A stretch of DNA of 64,000 nucleotides from Pseudomonas syringae. Lineage in GTDB: Bacteria; Pseudomonadota; Gammaproteobacteria; Pseudomonadales; Pseudomonadaceae. The notes under the pieces were generated by a model. The model saw nothing but the letters and a program-made list of their open reading frames with translations, did not search any database and was not told where the DNA came from. Below, in pieces: positions 27,688 to 36,658 of this stretch (position 1 is the stretch's first letter; each line of letters begins with the position of its first letter). The position numbers and the translations under genes are program-made. The stretch is taken from positions 133,483 to 197,482 of the forward strand of contig NZ_LGSI01000020.1 in the NCBI RefSeq assembly GCF_001698815.1, written 5' to 3'.

Positions 27688-28491
27688 TCATTCGCCCTTG
27701 AACACGGCCGCTCGTTTGCCATGAAACGCCTCGACGCCTTCCTTGAAATCCTGGGAGCTGCGCAGGCGGCTGTAGCAATGGCCTTCCATCTCGATGGCCA
27801 CGGTCAGCGGCGAGTTTTCGTTGTCGTTGATCAGACGCTTGGCGGTGCGCTGGGCCAGGGGCGAGAAGCGGCACAGTTCTTCCACCAGAGCGTCGACAGT
27901 GTTTTCCAGCTCGTTGTCCGGGACACATTCTGTGGCGATACCCCAGTTGTAGGCCTGTTGCCCGCTGATGCGCTTGGCACGCATGACCATGTGCTTGGTG
28001 CGGGTGATGCCGATCATTTTCTGCAGGCGGGCAGAGCCACCCGAGCCGGGAATCTGCCCCAGGTTCTGTTCCGGCAGTGCGTAGCGGGTGGTCTCCGAGG
28101 CGACGCGGAAATCACAGGCCAGGGACAGCTCGAAGCCTACGCCAAAGGTGTAGCCGCGATTGGCGACAATCACCGGCTTCTCGCAGCGGGCGGGCGCTGC
28201 CACATTCCAGGCCAGCTTGGAGACATGCTCCGGCGAGGCCTCAAGAAAGCCCTTGATATCACCGCCACTGGAAAAGTGCTCACCTTCCGCGCGCAGCACG
28301 ATAACCCGGACTCCCGGATGTTCATCGAGGGCCTCGAACACCTGGCGTAGCACATCGCGCTGGGGCATGGCGATCACGTTCAGCGGTGGGCGGTTGAGAA
28401 TGATGTCGGCGCGCTGCCGGGCCGTGTCGACCACGACCTGGAAGCCATCGAACTCGGTGTCGAGAAATTGCTGGATCGATTGCAGTTGCAT
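27688..28491 (-). CDS. hmfE: Enoyl-CoA hydratase family protein, probable 2-oxoglutaroyl-CoA hydrolase HmfE
   Basis: 267-residue crotonase-fold protein with the oxyanion-hole segments HFSSGGDIKGF near residue 73 and GYTFGVGFELSLACDFR near 113. In the known 2-furoate pathway of Cupriavidus basilensis, HmfE of this family hydrolyses 2-oxoglutaroyl-CoA to 2-oxoglutarate. The order A-B-C-D-E is the same here, which is why I use the symbol. A plain enoyl-CoA hydratase for another CoA ester cannot be excluded. Confidence 0.7.
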   Translation of the reverse strand: MQLQSIQQFLDTEFDGFQVVVDTARQRADIILNRPPLNVIAMPQRDVLRQVFEALDEHPGVRVIVLRAEGEHFSSGGDIKGFLEASPEHVSKLAWNVAAPARCEKPVIVANRGYTFGVGFELSLACDFRVASETTRYALPEQNLGQIPGSGGSARLQKMIGITRTKHMVMRAKRISGQQAYNWGIATECVPDNELENTVDALVEELCRFSPLAQRTAKRLINDNENSPLTVAIEMEGHCYSRLRSSQDFKEGVEAFHGKRAAVFKGE

Positions 28492-28510
28492 GTGAATGTC
28501 CTCCTGGGGA

Positions 28511-30049
28511 TTAGCACGCGGTCTTCAAGGTTTTTGCCTGATGCTCTTCGAGCAGCACGCGACGCAACACCTTGCCGACCGGCGATTTCGGGATTTGATC
28601 GATAAACTGGTAATGACGCGGACGCTTGAATTTGGCCAGCCCCGAGGCGATGCAGTGCGCATCGAGTTCGGCCTGGCTGACGGCGCAGCGCAGCTTGATG
28701 AAGGCGGCGATGATCTTGCCCCACTGCTCGTCCGGCAGACCGACCACCACAACTTCTTCAACGGCGGGGTGCAGAGACAGCAGGCTTTCGATTTCCACCG
28801 GGCTGACATTTTCGCCGCCGGTGATGATCAGGTCGTCGACCCGGCCAGTGACGAAAAGGTCGCCGTCTGCATCGAAGTAGCCGATATCACCGGTGAAGTA
28901 CCAGCCATCATGCAGCGCCTTGGCTGTGGCATCCGGGCGGTTCAGATAGCCCTCGAAGGCTTCGTCGCTGGCCAGGTCGGCAATGATCTGGCCTTCCTCA
29001 CCCTGGCGGGTCGCGATGCTCGGATCTGTGGTATCCATTGGCACGATGCGGATGCGCTGATTGAGCGCACCCCGACCGGAAGAACCCGGTTTGTGATGGG
29101 CGTGCTGGTCGATGGTGAAAGTGTAGATTTCCGAACAGCCGTAATGATTGACGAACAATTCCGGCTCGAACGCCTGCTCGACGCGCTTCATCAATCCGTC
29201 ACTCATGGGCGCACCGGCAAAGCCGATTTTTTTCACGCTGGCGACCCGTTCCTTGCGAAAGCCCGGATGCTCGATGAGCATATGAAACAGGGTCGGCACC
29301 AGGTACAGGTTGCTCACCTGCTGCTGCTCGATGGCTTGCAGGGTTGCCTCCGCATCGAAGCGCGGCACACAGACGAAATGTCCGTCGATCAAGGCCATGG
29401 ACAGCAGCGAGCGCACGCCCATGGTGTGATACAGGGGCATCACGCCCAGCGTGCATTCGTCATGCCGGTACAGATTCTGCGCTACATGGGCCACGGCTGC
29501 CGCACGCTCGGCACGGTGGCGGCGTGGTACGCCCTTGGGCTTGCTGGTGGTCCCGGAGGTATAGAGCAGCAGGGAAAAGTCCTCGGCCGTGGCGCGCAGG
29601 ATGGTGGATGCCGGGGCTTGCGCACATAGCTCCTCGAAGCTCAGGTCACCCGCTGCCACACGCTCGCCACTGGCAATACGCGGCAGGGCGGTGGCGCAGG
29701 GACAGGCGGCTAGCGCCGCAGCGGTGGCGTCGTCATAGGCGATGGCCTTGACCTGCGCATCGGTGATGCAATGGGTCAGTTCTTCGCCAGTGGAGCGCCA
29801 GTTCAGCGGGGTCACGACGATCCCGGCGAATTGGCAAGCCCAGTGCAGGGTCGCCATCTGCCAGCGGTTTTGCATCGCCACCAGCATCCGGTCACCGCGT
29901 TTCAGACCCAGGCGTTCCAGGCCGTGGGCGGCACGTTGAATATCGATGAACCACTGCTGGTAGGTTTTTTTCAGGGCTGCATCGCTGACCGCCACTGCAT
30001 CGGGACGGCGTTCGACGGCAGCGAGGAAGCTGCGTCCGAGATCGAACAT
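28511..30049 (-). CDS. hmfD: Acyl-CoA ligase, probable 2-furoyl-CoA synthetase HmfD
   Basis: 512-residue AMP-forming acid-CoA ligase. The ATP motif LLLYTSGTTSKPKGVPRRH lies near residue 170, the adenylation motif YGCSEIYTF near 305, DGWYFTGDIGYFD near 390 and the C-terminal catalytic lysine in IPKSPVGKVLRR near 490. Its ATG overlaps the stop of the preceding iron-sulfur subunit gene. It would activate a ring acid with CoA before the molybdenum enzyme acts. Assignment to 2-furoate rests on gene order. Confidence 0.75.
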   Translation of the reverse strand: MFDLGRSFLAAVERRPDAVAVSDAALKKTYQQWFIDIQRAAHGLERLGLKRGDRMLVAMQNRWQMATLHWACQFAGIVVTPLNWRSTGEELTHCITDAQVKAIAYDDATAAALAACPCATALPRIASGERVAAGDLSFEELCAQAPASTILRATAEDFSLLLYTSGTTSKPKGVPRRHRAERAAAVAHVAQNLYRHDECTLGVMPLYHTMGVRSLLSMALIDGHFVCVPRFDAEATLQAIEQQQVSNLYLVPTLFHMLIEHPGFRKERVASVKKIGFAGAPMSDGLMKRVEQAFEPELFVNHYGCSEIYTFTIDQHAHHKPGSSGRGALNQRIRIVPMDTTDPSIATRQGEEGQIIADLASDEAFEGYLNRPDATAKALHDGWYFTGDIGYFDADGDLFVTGRVDDLIITGGENVSPVEIESLLSLHPAVEEVVVVGLPDEQWGKIIAAFIKLRCAVSQAELDAHCIASGLAKFKRPRHYQFIDQIPKSPVGKVLRRVLLEEHQAKTLKTAC

Positions 30050-30555
30050 TATTGTTTTACCTCCTGGTTCGTTTGACGTTGTGATGCCACTTCAAGAACA
30101 GCCCGGACCATGCCGGTGTAGCCGGTGCAACGGCACAGATGCCCGGACAGCATGTCGCGAACCTGGGTCTCGTCGGGGGCGGGTACCCGTTCGAGGAAGT
30201 CCACGCAGGACATGAGAATGCCCGCCGTGCAAAAGCCGCACTGCAGGGCGTGATGACGGCGGAATGCCTGCTGCAGATCGCTGAGCACATCGTCCTCGGC
30301 CAGCGATTCCACGGTATCAATGCGTCGCTCATGGCTCTGCACCGCCAGCATCAGGCACGAGCGCATGGCCACGCCGTCCACCAGCACAGTGCAGGCACCG
30401 CAGACACCATGTTCACAGCCCACGTGCACGCCGGTAGCGCCCAGATCGTGGCGCAGGAAATCACACAATTGGGTGCGTGGTTCGGTGCTTGCTTGACGGT
30501 CGCGGCCGTTGAGTTTCAGGTTGATGAGAAAGGCTTGGTCGGCATTGACGCGCAT
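30049..30555 (-). CDS. hmfC: Iron-sulfur subunit of Mo-dependent CoA-ester dehydrogenase (HmfC)
   Basis: 168-residue protein with two [2Fe-2S] clusters: the ferredoxin-type motif CEHGVCGACTVLVDG near residue 48 and the helical motif CGFCTAGILM with CRCTGY near residues 105-145. This is the CoxS/small subunit of the xanthine dehydrogenase family. It passes electrons from the molybdenum centre to FAD. It sits between the FAD subunit and ligase genes with overlap or a two-base gap. Confidence 0.88.
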   Translation of the reverse strand: MRVNADQAFLINLKLNGRDRQASTEPRTQLCDFLRHDLGATGVHVGCEHGVCGACTVLVDGVAMRSCLMLAVQSHERRIDTVESLAEDDVLSDLQQAFRRHHALQCGFCTAGILMSCVDFLERVPAPDETQVRDMLSGHLCRCTGYTGMVRAVLEVASQRQTNQEVKQ

Positions 30556-30557
30556 GA

Positions 30558-31364
30558 TCAGACTCCTTCAATGAGGCGCTGCCCCAATTCGCGAACCAGT
30601 TGCCGACGATAGGCAGCGCTGGCGTGTACATCGTCCTGAGCGTCCAGCGACCAGGCCACTTCGTTCAATGCATCCTTGAGCGTCGCGCCACGGGCCAGGC
30701 GTCGATGCTGCGGCCGGTCGCTGACGCCACCGATGCCGAATTCCACTTGTTCCTCACCTATCGCCGCCGCCAGGGCGACCATGGCGAAATCACCGTGACG
30801 CATGGCGATTTCCTGGAAACGGTAGGTAATTCCTTCACGCTTGAGGGGGAAGCGCACCTCGACCACCAGCTCGTCGGCACGCTTGTCGGTAGTCAGGATT
30901 CCCTGGAAGAACTCGCTGGCTTTGACGCTGCGCTGACCTTTTTTCGATTGCAGAATGATTTCCCCGCCCAGGGTGACCAGACACAACGGCAATTCGGCGC
31001 TGGGGTCGGCGTGGGCGACGGACCCGCAGACGGTGCCGCGATTGCGGGTCTGGAAATGCCCGATCCACGGCATGGCCAGGGCCAGCAGCGGCACTTCATC
31101 GGTTAATGACGGGCGCTCCAGCAATTGCGCCTGGCGTACCGCTGCGCCCACCGCCAGGCAATCCTGGCGCCGCTCGATGAAGTTAAGGTCTGGCACGTGG
31201 TTGATGTCGATCAGCAGTTTTGGCTGGGCCAGGCGCATGTTCAGCACCGCCATCAGCGACTGGCCGCCGGCAATGATTCGGGCCTCCTGGCCATATTCGG
31301 CGAGCAGATCGAGCACCTCGCTACGGCTGCTGGCGCGTACGTAGTCGAACGAGGCCGGCTTCAT
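30558..31364 (-). CDS. hmfB: FAD-binding subunit of Mo-dependent CoA-ester dehydrogenase (HmfB)
   Basis: 268-residue CoxM-type subunit starting MKPASFDYVRA. The FAD contacts are in IIAGGQSLMAVLNMRLA (AGGQS motif near residue 33) and TRNRGTVCGSVAHADPSAEL near residue 105. The ATG at 31364 overlaps the stop of the large subunit as ATGA; the 18 extra upstream codons in the open frame lie inside that gene. It accepts electrons from the iron-sulfur subunit. Confidence 0.88.
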   Translation of the reverse strand: MKPASFDYVRASSRSEVLDLLAEYGQEARIIAGGQSLMAVLNMRLAQPKLLIDINHVPDLNFIERRQDCLAVGAAVRQAQLLERPSLTDEVPLLALAMPWIGHFQTRNRGTVCGSVAHADPSAELPLCLVTLGGEIILQSKKGQRSVKASEFFQGILTTDKRADELVVEVRFPLKREGITYRFQEIAMRHGDFAMVALAAAIGEEQVEFGIGGVSDRPQHRRLARGATLKDALNEVAWSLDAQDDVHASAAYRRQLVRELGQRLIEGV

Positions 31365-34357
31365 TGCGCACCTCCCTTGCCCAACAGCGCGGAAAGGGTG
31401 GCTTTCAAGCGAGTCCACCAGCTGTCGCTGATTGCCTGGCCGGTGACCCGCTGGGAAAGACGGGTGAATATCTGACCGATGATGACTTTCGAAGCACCTT
31501 GCAGCATGCGTCCGCCCACCGCTGCGACCTTGCCGCTGACCGAAACCTGATAGTGGTATTCAAGGCTTGTCTGGCCATTTTCCAGTTCGACGAAACGCAC
31601 TTTGGCGTGGCCGATGGCCGATCCCATCGAGCTGTTGCCCGAGCCGGACAGGCGCAGGGAGTGCGGCGGGTCCAGATCACTGAGGGCCACCTTGGCCTCG
31701 AAACGCGCACGAATCATGCCGACGCCCACCGTGACATCGGCGCTGTAGCGGTTTTCGCCTTCCAGTTCCAGTGCATGGCAGCCGGGAATGATCGCCTTGA
31801 GGGTTTGCGGATCCAGCAGGGTGTCGAATACCTGTTGCGGCGTGGCGGGAATCACCACCGAATCGCTGGCGCGCAGGGCCGAGCCACCGGCGGGTTCGGC
31901 CGGGAAGCTGTCGTCCTGTTCCATGCCTGCGGGCCGCGGTGGCTCGTCGATGCCGATCAGGGTGCGCACCCGTGACGGTGTCAGCGGCAGGCGGATGTCG
32001 TCACGACCCAACGCATCGGCCACGGCATTGGCGATGCACACCGGCGTGCTCATGTTGTTGCCTTCGCCGACGCCCTTGGCCCCCAACGGGGTGAAGGGCG
32101 AGGGCGTTTCCATGTGCAGGATCAGCGGCTCGATGACTTCCGGGGCGGTGGGCACCAGATAGTCGGCGAAGGTGCCGGACAGGAAACTGCCATCGGCGCC
32201 GTAGGCGAATTCTTCCATCAGTGCGGCGCCCAGCCCCTGGGTGAAACCGCCACGGATCTGGCCGTCCACCAGGTCGGGGTTGAGCATGCGTCCGGCGTCG
32301 TGACTGGTGATGTAGCGATCGATATGGATGGCGCCGGTGACCGGATCGATTTCCAGGGCGCAGATATCGAAGACGAACCCGTAGCACAGTGAGCTGTTGA
32401 CCAGGTCCGCGTCATCTGGCGCGGTCAACTGCGGCGGCGACCAGAATGCCGTTTCACGCATGCCGCCGGACTCACCCTCAGGCAGCAAGCCCGGTGCCCA
32501 GTGCGCTGCACCGGCGATCCGGTGAAAGGGCGCGCCAGGACCGTCCACCACGAAGACCTTGCCACCGGCAAAGCGCACGTCCTGGGCGTCAACCTTGAGT
32601 TGCACGGCGGCAAGCCTGGCCAGACGATCACGGATCTTGATTGCCGCCTGATACACCACGCCGGCCACGGCCCCGGCAAAGCGACTGGAGTAGTTGCCCG
32701 AGGCAATCGACCAGGCGTCTTTCTGGGTGTCGAGCTCGACGTTGACGATGATCGATTCCAGGGTCACGCCCAGCACTTCGGCCACCACTTGTGCGACGGC
32801 GGTCTGATGGCCCTGGCCCTGAGGCGTGGAGGACACATGCACCGTCACGTCACCCAGCGGCCCGACCGTGATGGTGGCGGTGCTCACCGCACCGTTTTTC
32901 GGACCGGCCTTGCCGCGCTCTTCAACGGTCATGGCGGTGGTGATGTAGCCCATGTTGGATATCGACGGTTCGACCACAGCGGCATAGCCGATGCCGTAGA
33001 TCCGGCCTTCGGCGCGCGCCTTGGCGCGGCGCTGGATCAGTTCGGCCAGCCCGCCATCGTTGACCGCCAGGGCGATGCCCGCCTGGTAATCGCCGGAATC
33101 CAGCAACGCGCCGGCTGCGGCCCGGTAGGGGAAGGCGTCGGCAGGCACCAGATTGCGGCGAATCACTTCCAGAGGATCGAGCTTGAGCTGCACGGCGATG
33201 TGCTGCATCAGTCGCTCCAGGGCGAAATAGACTTGTGGCCCACCGAAACCACGGTTCAGGCCGGTAGGGGTTTTGTTGGTCAGTACCACCCGGTTGCGGA
33301 CCAGCAGATTGCGTACGGCGTAGGCCCCGGTTAGGTTGCCGTGCATGCGATAGAACGTGGCCGGTTCCGGGGCGCGCAGGTAGGCTCCGCAGTCATCAAT
33401 CTGGTCATAGCGCAAGGCAGTCACCCGACCATCGGCGTCCACCGCCGCTTCGATTTCAGTGACGCGGTTGGTGGCAGATGAAGCGCCCTGCAAGTGTTCC
33501 AGACGATCCTCGACCCACTTCACCGGCGCACCGACCTTGCGAGCGGCCAGGCCCATCATCACCACATAGGGAAAGACTCCCTGCTTGATGCCGAAGCTGC
33601 CACCGGAGTCCTTGGGGGTGCGCAGACGCAGACGATTGCCGGGCACGTTCAAGGCTCGGGCCATTACCGTATGCAGCGCGTACGGACCCTGGAAATTGGC
33701 CATGACGTCATACACGCCTGTGGTGCGCTCAAATTGCGCGAGGACCACATAACATTCGATTGGCGTACAGGAGCTGCGCGGATACTGAATCTTCAGCGAG
33801 ATTCGATGGGCTGCGGACTCGAAAGCCTGTTCGGGCTCGCCGTAGCGAAAATGACGTTCGTTGACAACGTTGCTCCCGACAGCTTCGTGGAGCAACGGCG
33901 CCTGTTCACCGGTCGCTGCCTCGGGATCGATGATCGGCGGCAGCGGCTCATAATCAACGCGCACCGCTTCGATGGCGTCCTCGGCCAGATAACGATTCTC
34001 GGCAATCACCACCGCAACCGGCTCGCCGACGTACCGCACCTTGTCGACAGCAATGCACCAATGCTCCATGGGTTGACGCACGCCAACCGGAAACGGCAGC
34101 GCCCAGCGTTTGACGTCTTCGCCGACCAGTACGCCATGGACGCCTTTCATGGTCAGCGCGGTGGTGAAATCGATGGCGGTAATACGGGCATGGGCATGGG
34201 GCGAGCGGACGATTGCCGCATGCAAGGTACCGGGCGGGATGGCCGCATCGTCGGCATATCGCTCCAGACCGCGCAGCAGGGCGGCATCTTCGACACGCGC
34301 TTGCCGGGCGCCGATATGACCGGTGTTGGCTTGGGTATCAGGCGGATGACTGTTCAT
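31361..34357 (-). CDS. hmfA: Large Mo-subunit fused to a CoxG domain (probable HmfA)
   Basis: 998 residues, about 200 longer than a normal CoxL-type subunit. Residues 20-790 are the aldehyde/xanthine oxidase fold: LLRGLERYADD near 28, GGSFGIKQGVFPYVVMMG near 255, NRGFGGPQVYFALERLM near 370 and GAKGVGEGNNMSTP near 765, with the glutamate of the active site. From about residue 835 on follows a CoxG/SRPBCC domain (VVIPATPQQVFDTLLDP, VSGKVAAVGGRMLQGASK). The enzyme should hydroxylate the ring of a CoA ester, 2-furoyl-CoA in my reading. First gene of the set. Confidence 0.82.
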   Translation of the reverse strand: MNSHPPDTQANTGHIGARQARVEDAALLRGLERYADDAAIPPGTLHAAIVRSPHAHARITAIDFTTALTMKGVHGVLVGEDVKRWALPFPVGVRQPMEHWCIAVDKVRYVGEPVAVVIAENRYLAEDAIEAVRVDYEPLPPIIDPEAATGEQAPLLHEAVGSNVVNERHFRYGEPEQAFESAAHRISLKIQYPRSSCTPIECYVVLAQFERTTGVYDVMANFQGPYALHTVMARALNVPGNRLRLRTPKDSGGSFGIKQGVFPYVVMMGLAARKVGAPVKWVEDRLEHLQGASSATNRVTEIEAAVDADGRVTALRYDQIDDCGAYLRAPEPATFYRMHGNLTGAYAVRNLLVRNRVVLTNKTPTGLNRGFGGPQVYFALERLMQHIAVQLKLDPLEVIRRNLVPADAFPYRAAAGALLDSGDYQAGIALAVNDGGLAELIQRRAKARAEGRIYGIGYAAVVEPSISNMGYITTAMTVEERGKAGPKNGAVSTATITVGPLGDVTVHVSSTPQGQGHQTAVAQVVAEVLGVTLESIIVNVELDTQKDAWSIASGNYSSRFAGAVAGVVYQAAIKIRDRLARLAAVQLKVDAQDVRFAGGKVFVVDGPGAPFHRIAGAAHWAPGLLPEGESGGMRETAFWSPPQLTAPDDADLVNSSLCYGFVFDICALEIDPVTGAIHIDRYITSHDAGRMLNPDLVDGQIRGGFTQGLGAALMEEFAYGADGSFLSGTFADYLVPTAPEVIEPLILHMETPSPFTPLGAKGVGEGNNMSTPVCIANAVADALGRDDIRLPLTPSRVRTLIGIDEPPRPAGMEQDDSFPAEPAGGSALRASDSVVIPATPQQVFDTLLDPQTLKAIIPGCHALELEGENRYSADVTVGVGMIRARFEAKVALSDLDPPHSLRLSGSGNSSMGSAIGHAKVRFVELENGQTSLEYHYQVSVSGKVAAVGGRMLQGASKVIIGQIFTRLSQRVTGQAISDSWWTRLKATLSALLGKGGAQ

Positions 34358-34380
34358 GTTCCGGGCTCTTGTTTTTATGC

Positions 34381-34403
34381 ATCGCAGTCATTGAACGTGC
34401 GAT
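34381..34403. promoter_or_regulatory. Inverted repeat upstream of hmfA, candidate operator
   Basis: ATCGCA (34381-34386) and TGCGAT (34398-34403) form perfect arms 11 bases apart, beginning 24 bases upstream of the hmfA ATG. The T-N11-A spacing suits a LysR or related regulator. Which of the nearby regulators binds it is unknown. Confidence 0.4.
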
Positions 34404-34551
34404 TGCTTTAGAGCCGAGTGTGAACAATGGGACCGCACAATGCCTTGCCTTGGCTGACGGAGTTCCGCGCGGGAGTCGGAAAATTTGCCCTGGAGTCTGA
34501 TAGTCGTCAGTACGGACTTCGTCAGCGGCAAGTCAAAACGTCATTTCCTCA

Positions 34552-36606
34552 CTAGAGATCCAGAACCAGAGGCTGGATGCCGCTTTCGCTCTCTGCGGGC
34601 ACCGCGCAGCAGATCAGCACCATATCGTCTTCCGGCAGTTCTGCCGGCGGGTTGGGGTAGTGGACCTGGCCGCTGATGCGCCGCGTCCTGCAGGTGCCGC
34701 ACGACCCGCCGCGACAACTGAAGTCGGGGTTCAGGCCACGGCTCTCCGCCAGTTCCAGGAGACTGCCGGCTTGCGGGGTCCAGCGCGCTTCCTTGGCGGA
34801 GGTTGCGAAGTACACTGGCACCGGCCCGCTGGCGGGTGGTGGCTGAATCAGGATTGGTCGCTGTGCATCGCCGTGGCGCTCTAGTGTCGAGGGGCCAAAG
34901 GCTTCGGCATGGATACGCAGGTCAGGGATATTCAGGCTGCGTAAACCGTCGTACATGTCCTGGGTAAAACTTGCCGGGCCGCACAGGTAGAAGTCGTAGT
35001 CGTCGAGCAGCAGGTTAGCTTTGATGTGCTTGAGAGTCAGGCGCCCCGGCACCTCGAAATCCACGCCCAACTGCGCGCTCTCGCCAGCGTTGCTCAACGC
35101 GCGCCACAGGTGCAGGAGGCCTGATGCACGCTGCTTGAGTTGCTGGAGCTCGTTTTGAAAGGGCAGGTCGTGCAGGCTTTTACCGCCTTGAAACAGGTAG
35201 ACGGGCTGACTCCGCTGCTGCTTGTCGATCTGCGCCACCAGCTCCCTTGCCATGGATAACAACGGCGTAATACCTACGCCGGCGCCGATCAGCACGACGG
35301 GCCTTTCGCTGTCGGTCTTCAGGGTAAAACTGCCCAACGGATGGCGAATTTCCAGTACGTCGCCTACGTGCAGCTGCTCATGCAAATAGCGCGAGGCAGG
35401 GCCCTGGACCTTGACGCTGATGCGCAGATGGTTATCGGAAGGGGCGCTGGACACGCTATAGGTTCTGATCAGCACTTCACTGCCGTTTGGCTGAATGCGA
35501 ATCGGGATGTGTTGCCCAGGGAGAAAGGTCACCGCCGCGCCATCCAGTGCTTCGATATACAGCGAACGGATGTCCGTGGCTTCCTGCTCCACGCGCACCA
35601 CGCGCCATTGATGCCATTGCCGACGTCGCTCGATTTCCCGCAGACGTTGGTCGGCATCGGCCCATGTGCCGGTCATCAGGCTGGTGGGCGCAAATTCCTG
35701 AAACTGCCAACGCAGCGAGACCGCCCCCGGACGATGCACGACCTGCTCCACATCGAAGGTCCACAGGCGCTCGGCCCCCTCGAAAGCGTTGATCATTGGA
35801 CTCTCCAAAATCAACTCGGTACGTCCGCTGAGCTGCAGCACGTCGCCGTTGCTGAAGTCGACGAACAGCAGACCGGCCTTGGGGTTGAGCTGCAGATTGC
35901 CCAGAGTGTTGAAGTGCAGGTTGCCGGCGTAGTCAGGGATGACCAGACGATTGCCTTGCACCTTGATAAATCCAGGCCTCCCACCGCGATGCGAGACGTC
36001 GACCGAGCGCTGCTGGTCGTCGTGCACCACGTAGCTGGCGACGAAGAAGGTGTCGGCGTTATTGATCATCTCGACAGCGCGCAGATCCAGCGAAGCGAGG
36101 TCCTGGCGTGGCGGCTTGACGGCCACACTGGAAAGTCGCGTATAGGAGCGGCGCTGGATGTACTGCGGGCAGTTGCCGAACGCATGTTCGACGGCGATTT
36201 CCAGGCCTCGCTCCGACGCCTGGGTGATTACCCCGTTGATACGATTTCTGCGTCGCGTGTGCAGCTCGATGCCGAGCATGCCGATGGCATTGCCGGTTTG
36301 CAGCCCAGATGCGGCCGGGTCTTGCGGATCTGGCGCGATATCGAGGCTAAGGTGTTTCGGATCGGGGGTGGAGACAAAGCCTTCCGGTCCCTCGATCAGA
36401 GTCGCCCAGGGACGATTCTCGGCATCCACCGCGCCGACGATCATGAAAGGCAGCTGGTGATAGAAATCCCGATGCTGGTCGGGGAGGTAATCGCGGATGA
36501 ACTTCTGGCCGGCGGCCTCCATGCGGTCCGATGCGCCGATCTTTTGTTGCAGCGCGCGCTCACCGGCATGCCAGGGCGAACGGCGGTGTTTAGGGAGGGT
36601 TTCCAT
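34552..36606 (-). CDS. Three-domain oxidoreductase: PNPOx-like, FAD/NAD reductase, [2Fe-2S] ferredoxin
   Basis: 684 residues from ATG 36606; about 59 upstream codons of the open frame look non-coding. Residues 10-310 form a pyridoxamine-phosphate-oxidase-like flavin domain (FMIVGAVDAENRPWATLIEG). Residues 330-580 form a ferredoxin-reductase module with FAD motif IRTYSVSSAP and the NAD block VVLIGAGVGITPLLSMA. The C-terminal 90 residues are a plant-type ferredoxin with CRGGSCGTC and a distal cysteine in LICCAVP. It could recycle electrons or reduce a partner oxygenase. It lies upstream of hmfA on the same strand, with a 194-base gap. Confidence 0.85.
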   Translation of the reverse strand: METLPKHRRSPWHAGERALQQKIGASDRMEAAGQKFIRDYLPDQHRDFYHQLPFMIVGAVDAENRPWATLIEGPEGFVSTPDPKHLSLDIAPDPQDPAASGLQTGNAIGMLGIELHTRRRNRINGVITQASERGLEIAVEHAFGNCPQYIQRRSYTRLSSVAVKPPRQDLASLDLRAVEMINNADTFFVASYVVHDDQQRSVDVSHRGGRPGFIKVQGNRLVIPDYAGNLHFNTLGNLQLNPKAGLLFVDFSNGDVLQLSGRTELILESPMINAFEGAERLWTFDVEQVVHRPGAVSLRWQFQEFAPTSLMTGTWADADQRLREIERRRQWHQWRVVRVEQEATDIRSLYIEALDGAAVTFLPGQHIPIRIQPNGSEVLIRTYSVSSAPSDNHLRISVKVQGPASRYLHEQLHVGDVLEIRHPLGSFTLKTDSERPVVLIGAGVGITPLLSMARELVAQIDKQQRSQPVYLFQGGKSLHDLPFQNELQQLKQRASGLLHLWRALSNAGESAQLGVDFEVPGRLTLKHIKANLLLDDYDFYLCGPASFTQDMYDGLRSLNIPDLRIHAEAFGPSTLERHGDAQRPILIQPPPASGPVPVYFATSAKEARWTPQAGSLLELAESRGLNPDFSCRGGSCGTCRTRRISGQVHYPNPPAELPEDDMVLICCAVPAESESGIQPLVLDL

Positions 36607-36658
36607 GAACGGGCACTCCTTGTGGCTGCCGGAGCGTGCCGGCAGCCTTGATCCGGGT

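Noticed and set aside
32501..34411. Two long plus-strand frames opposite hmfA
   Set aside because: Antisense to a subunit with clear Mo-enzyme motifs; no ribosome sites or domains.
35341..36651. 436-codon plus-strand open frame opposite the three-domain oxidoreductase
   Set aside because: The opposite strand has recognisable FAD, NAD and [2Fe-2S] motifs over the same span; the plus-strand product has none.
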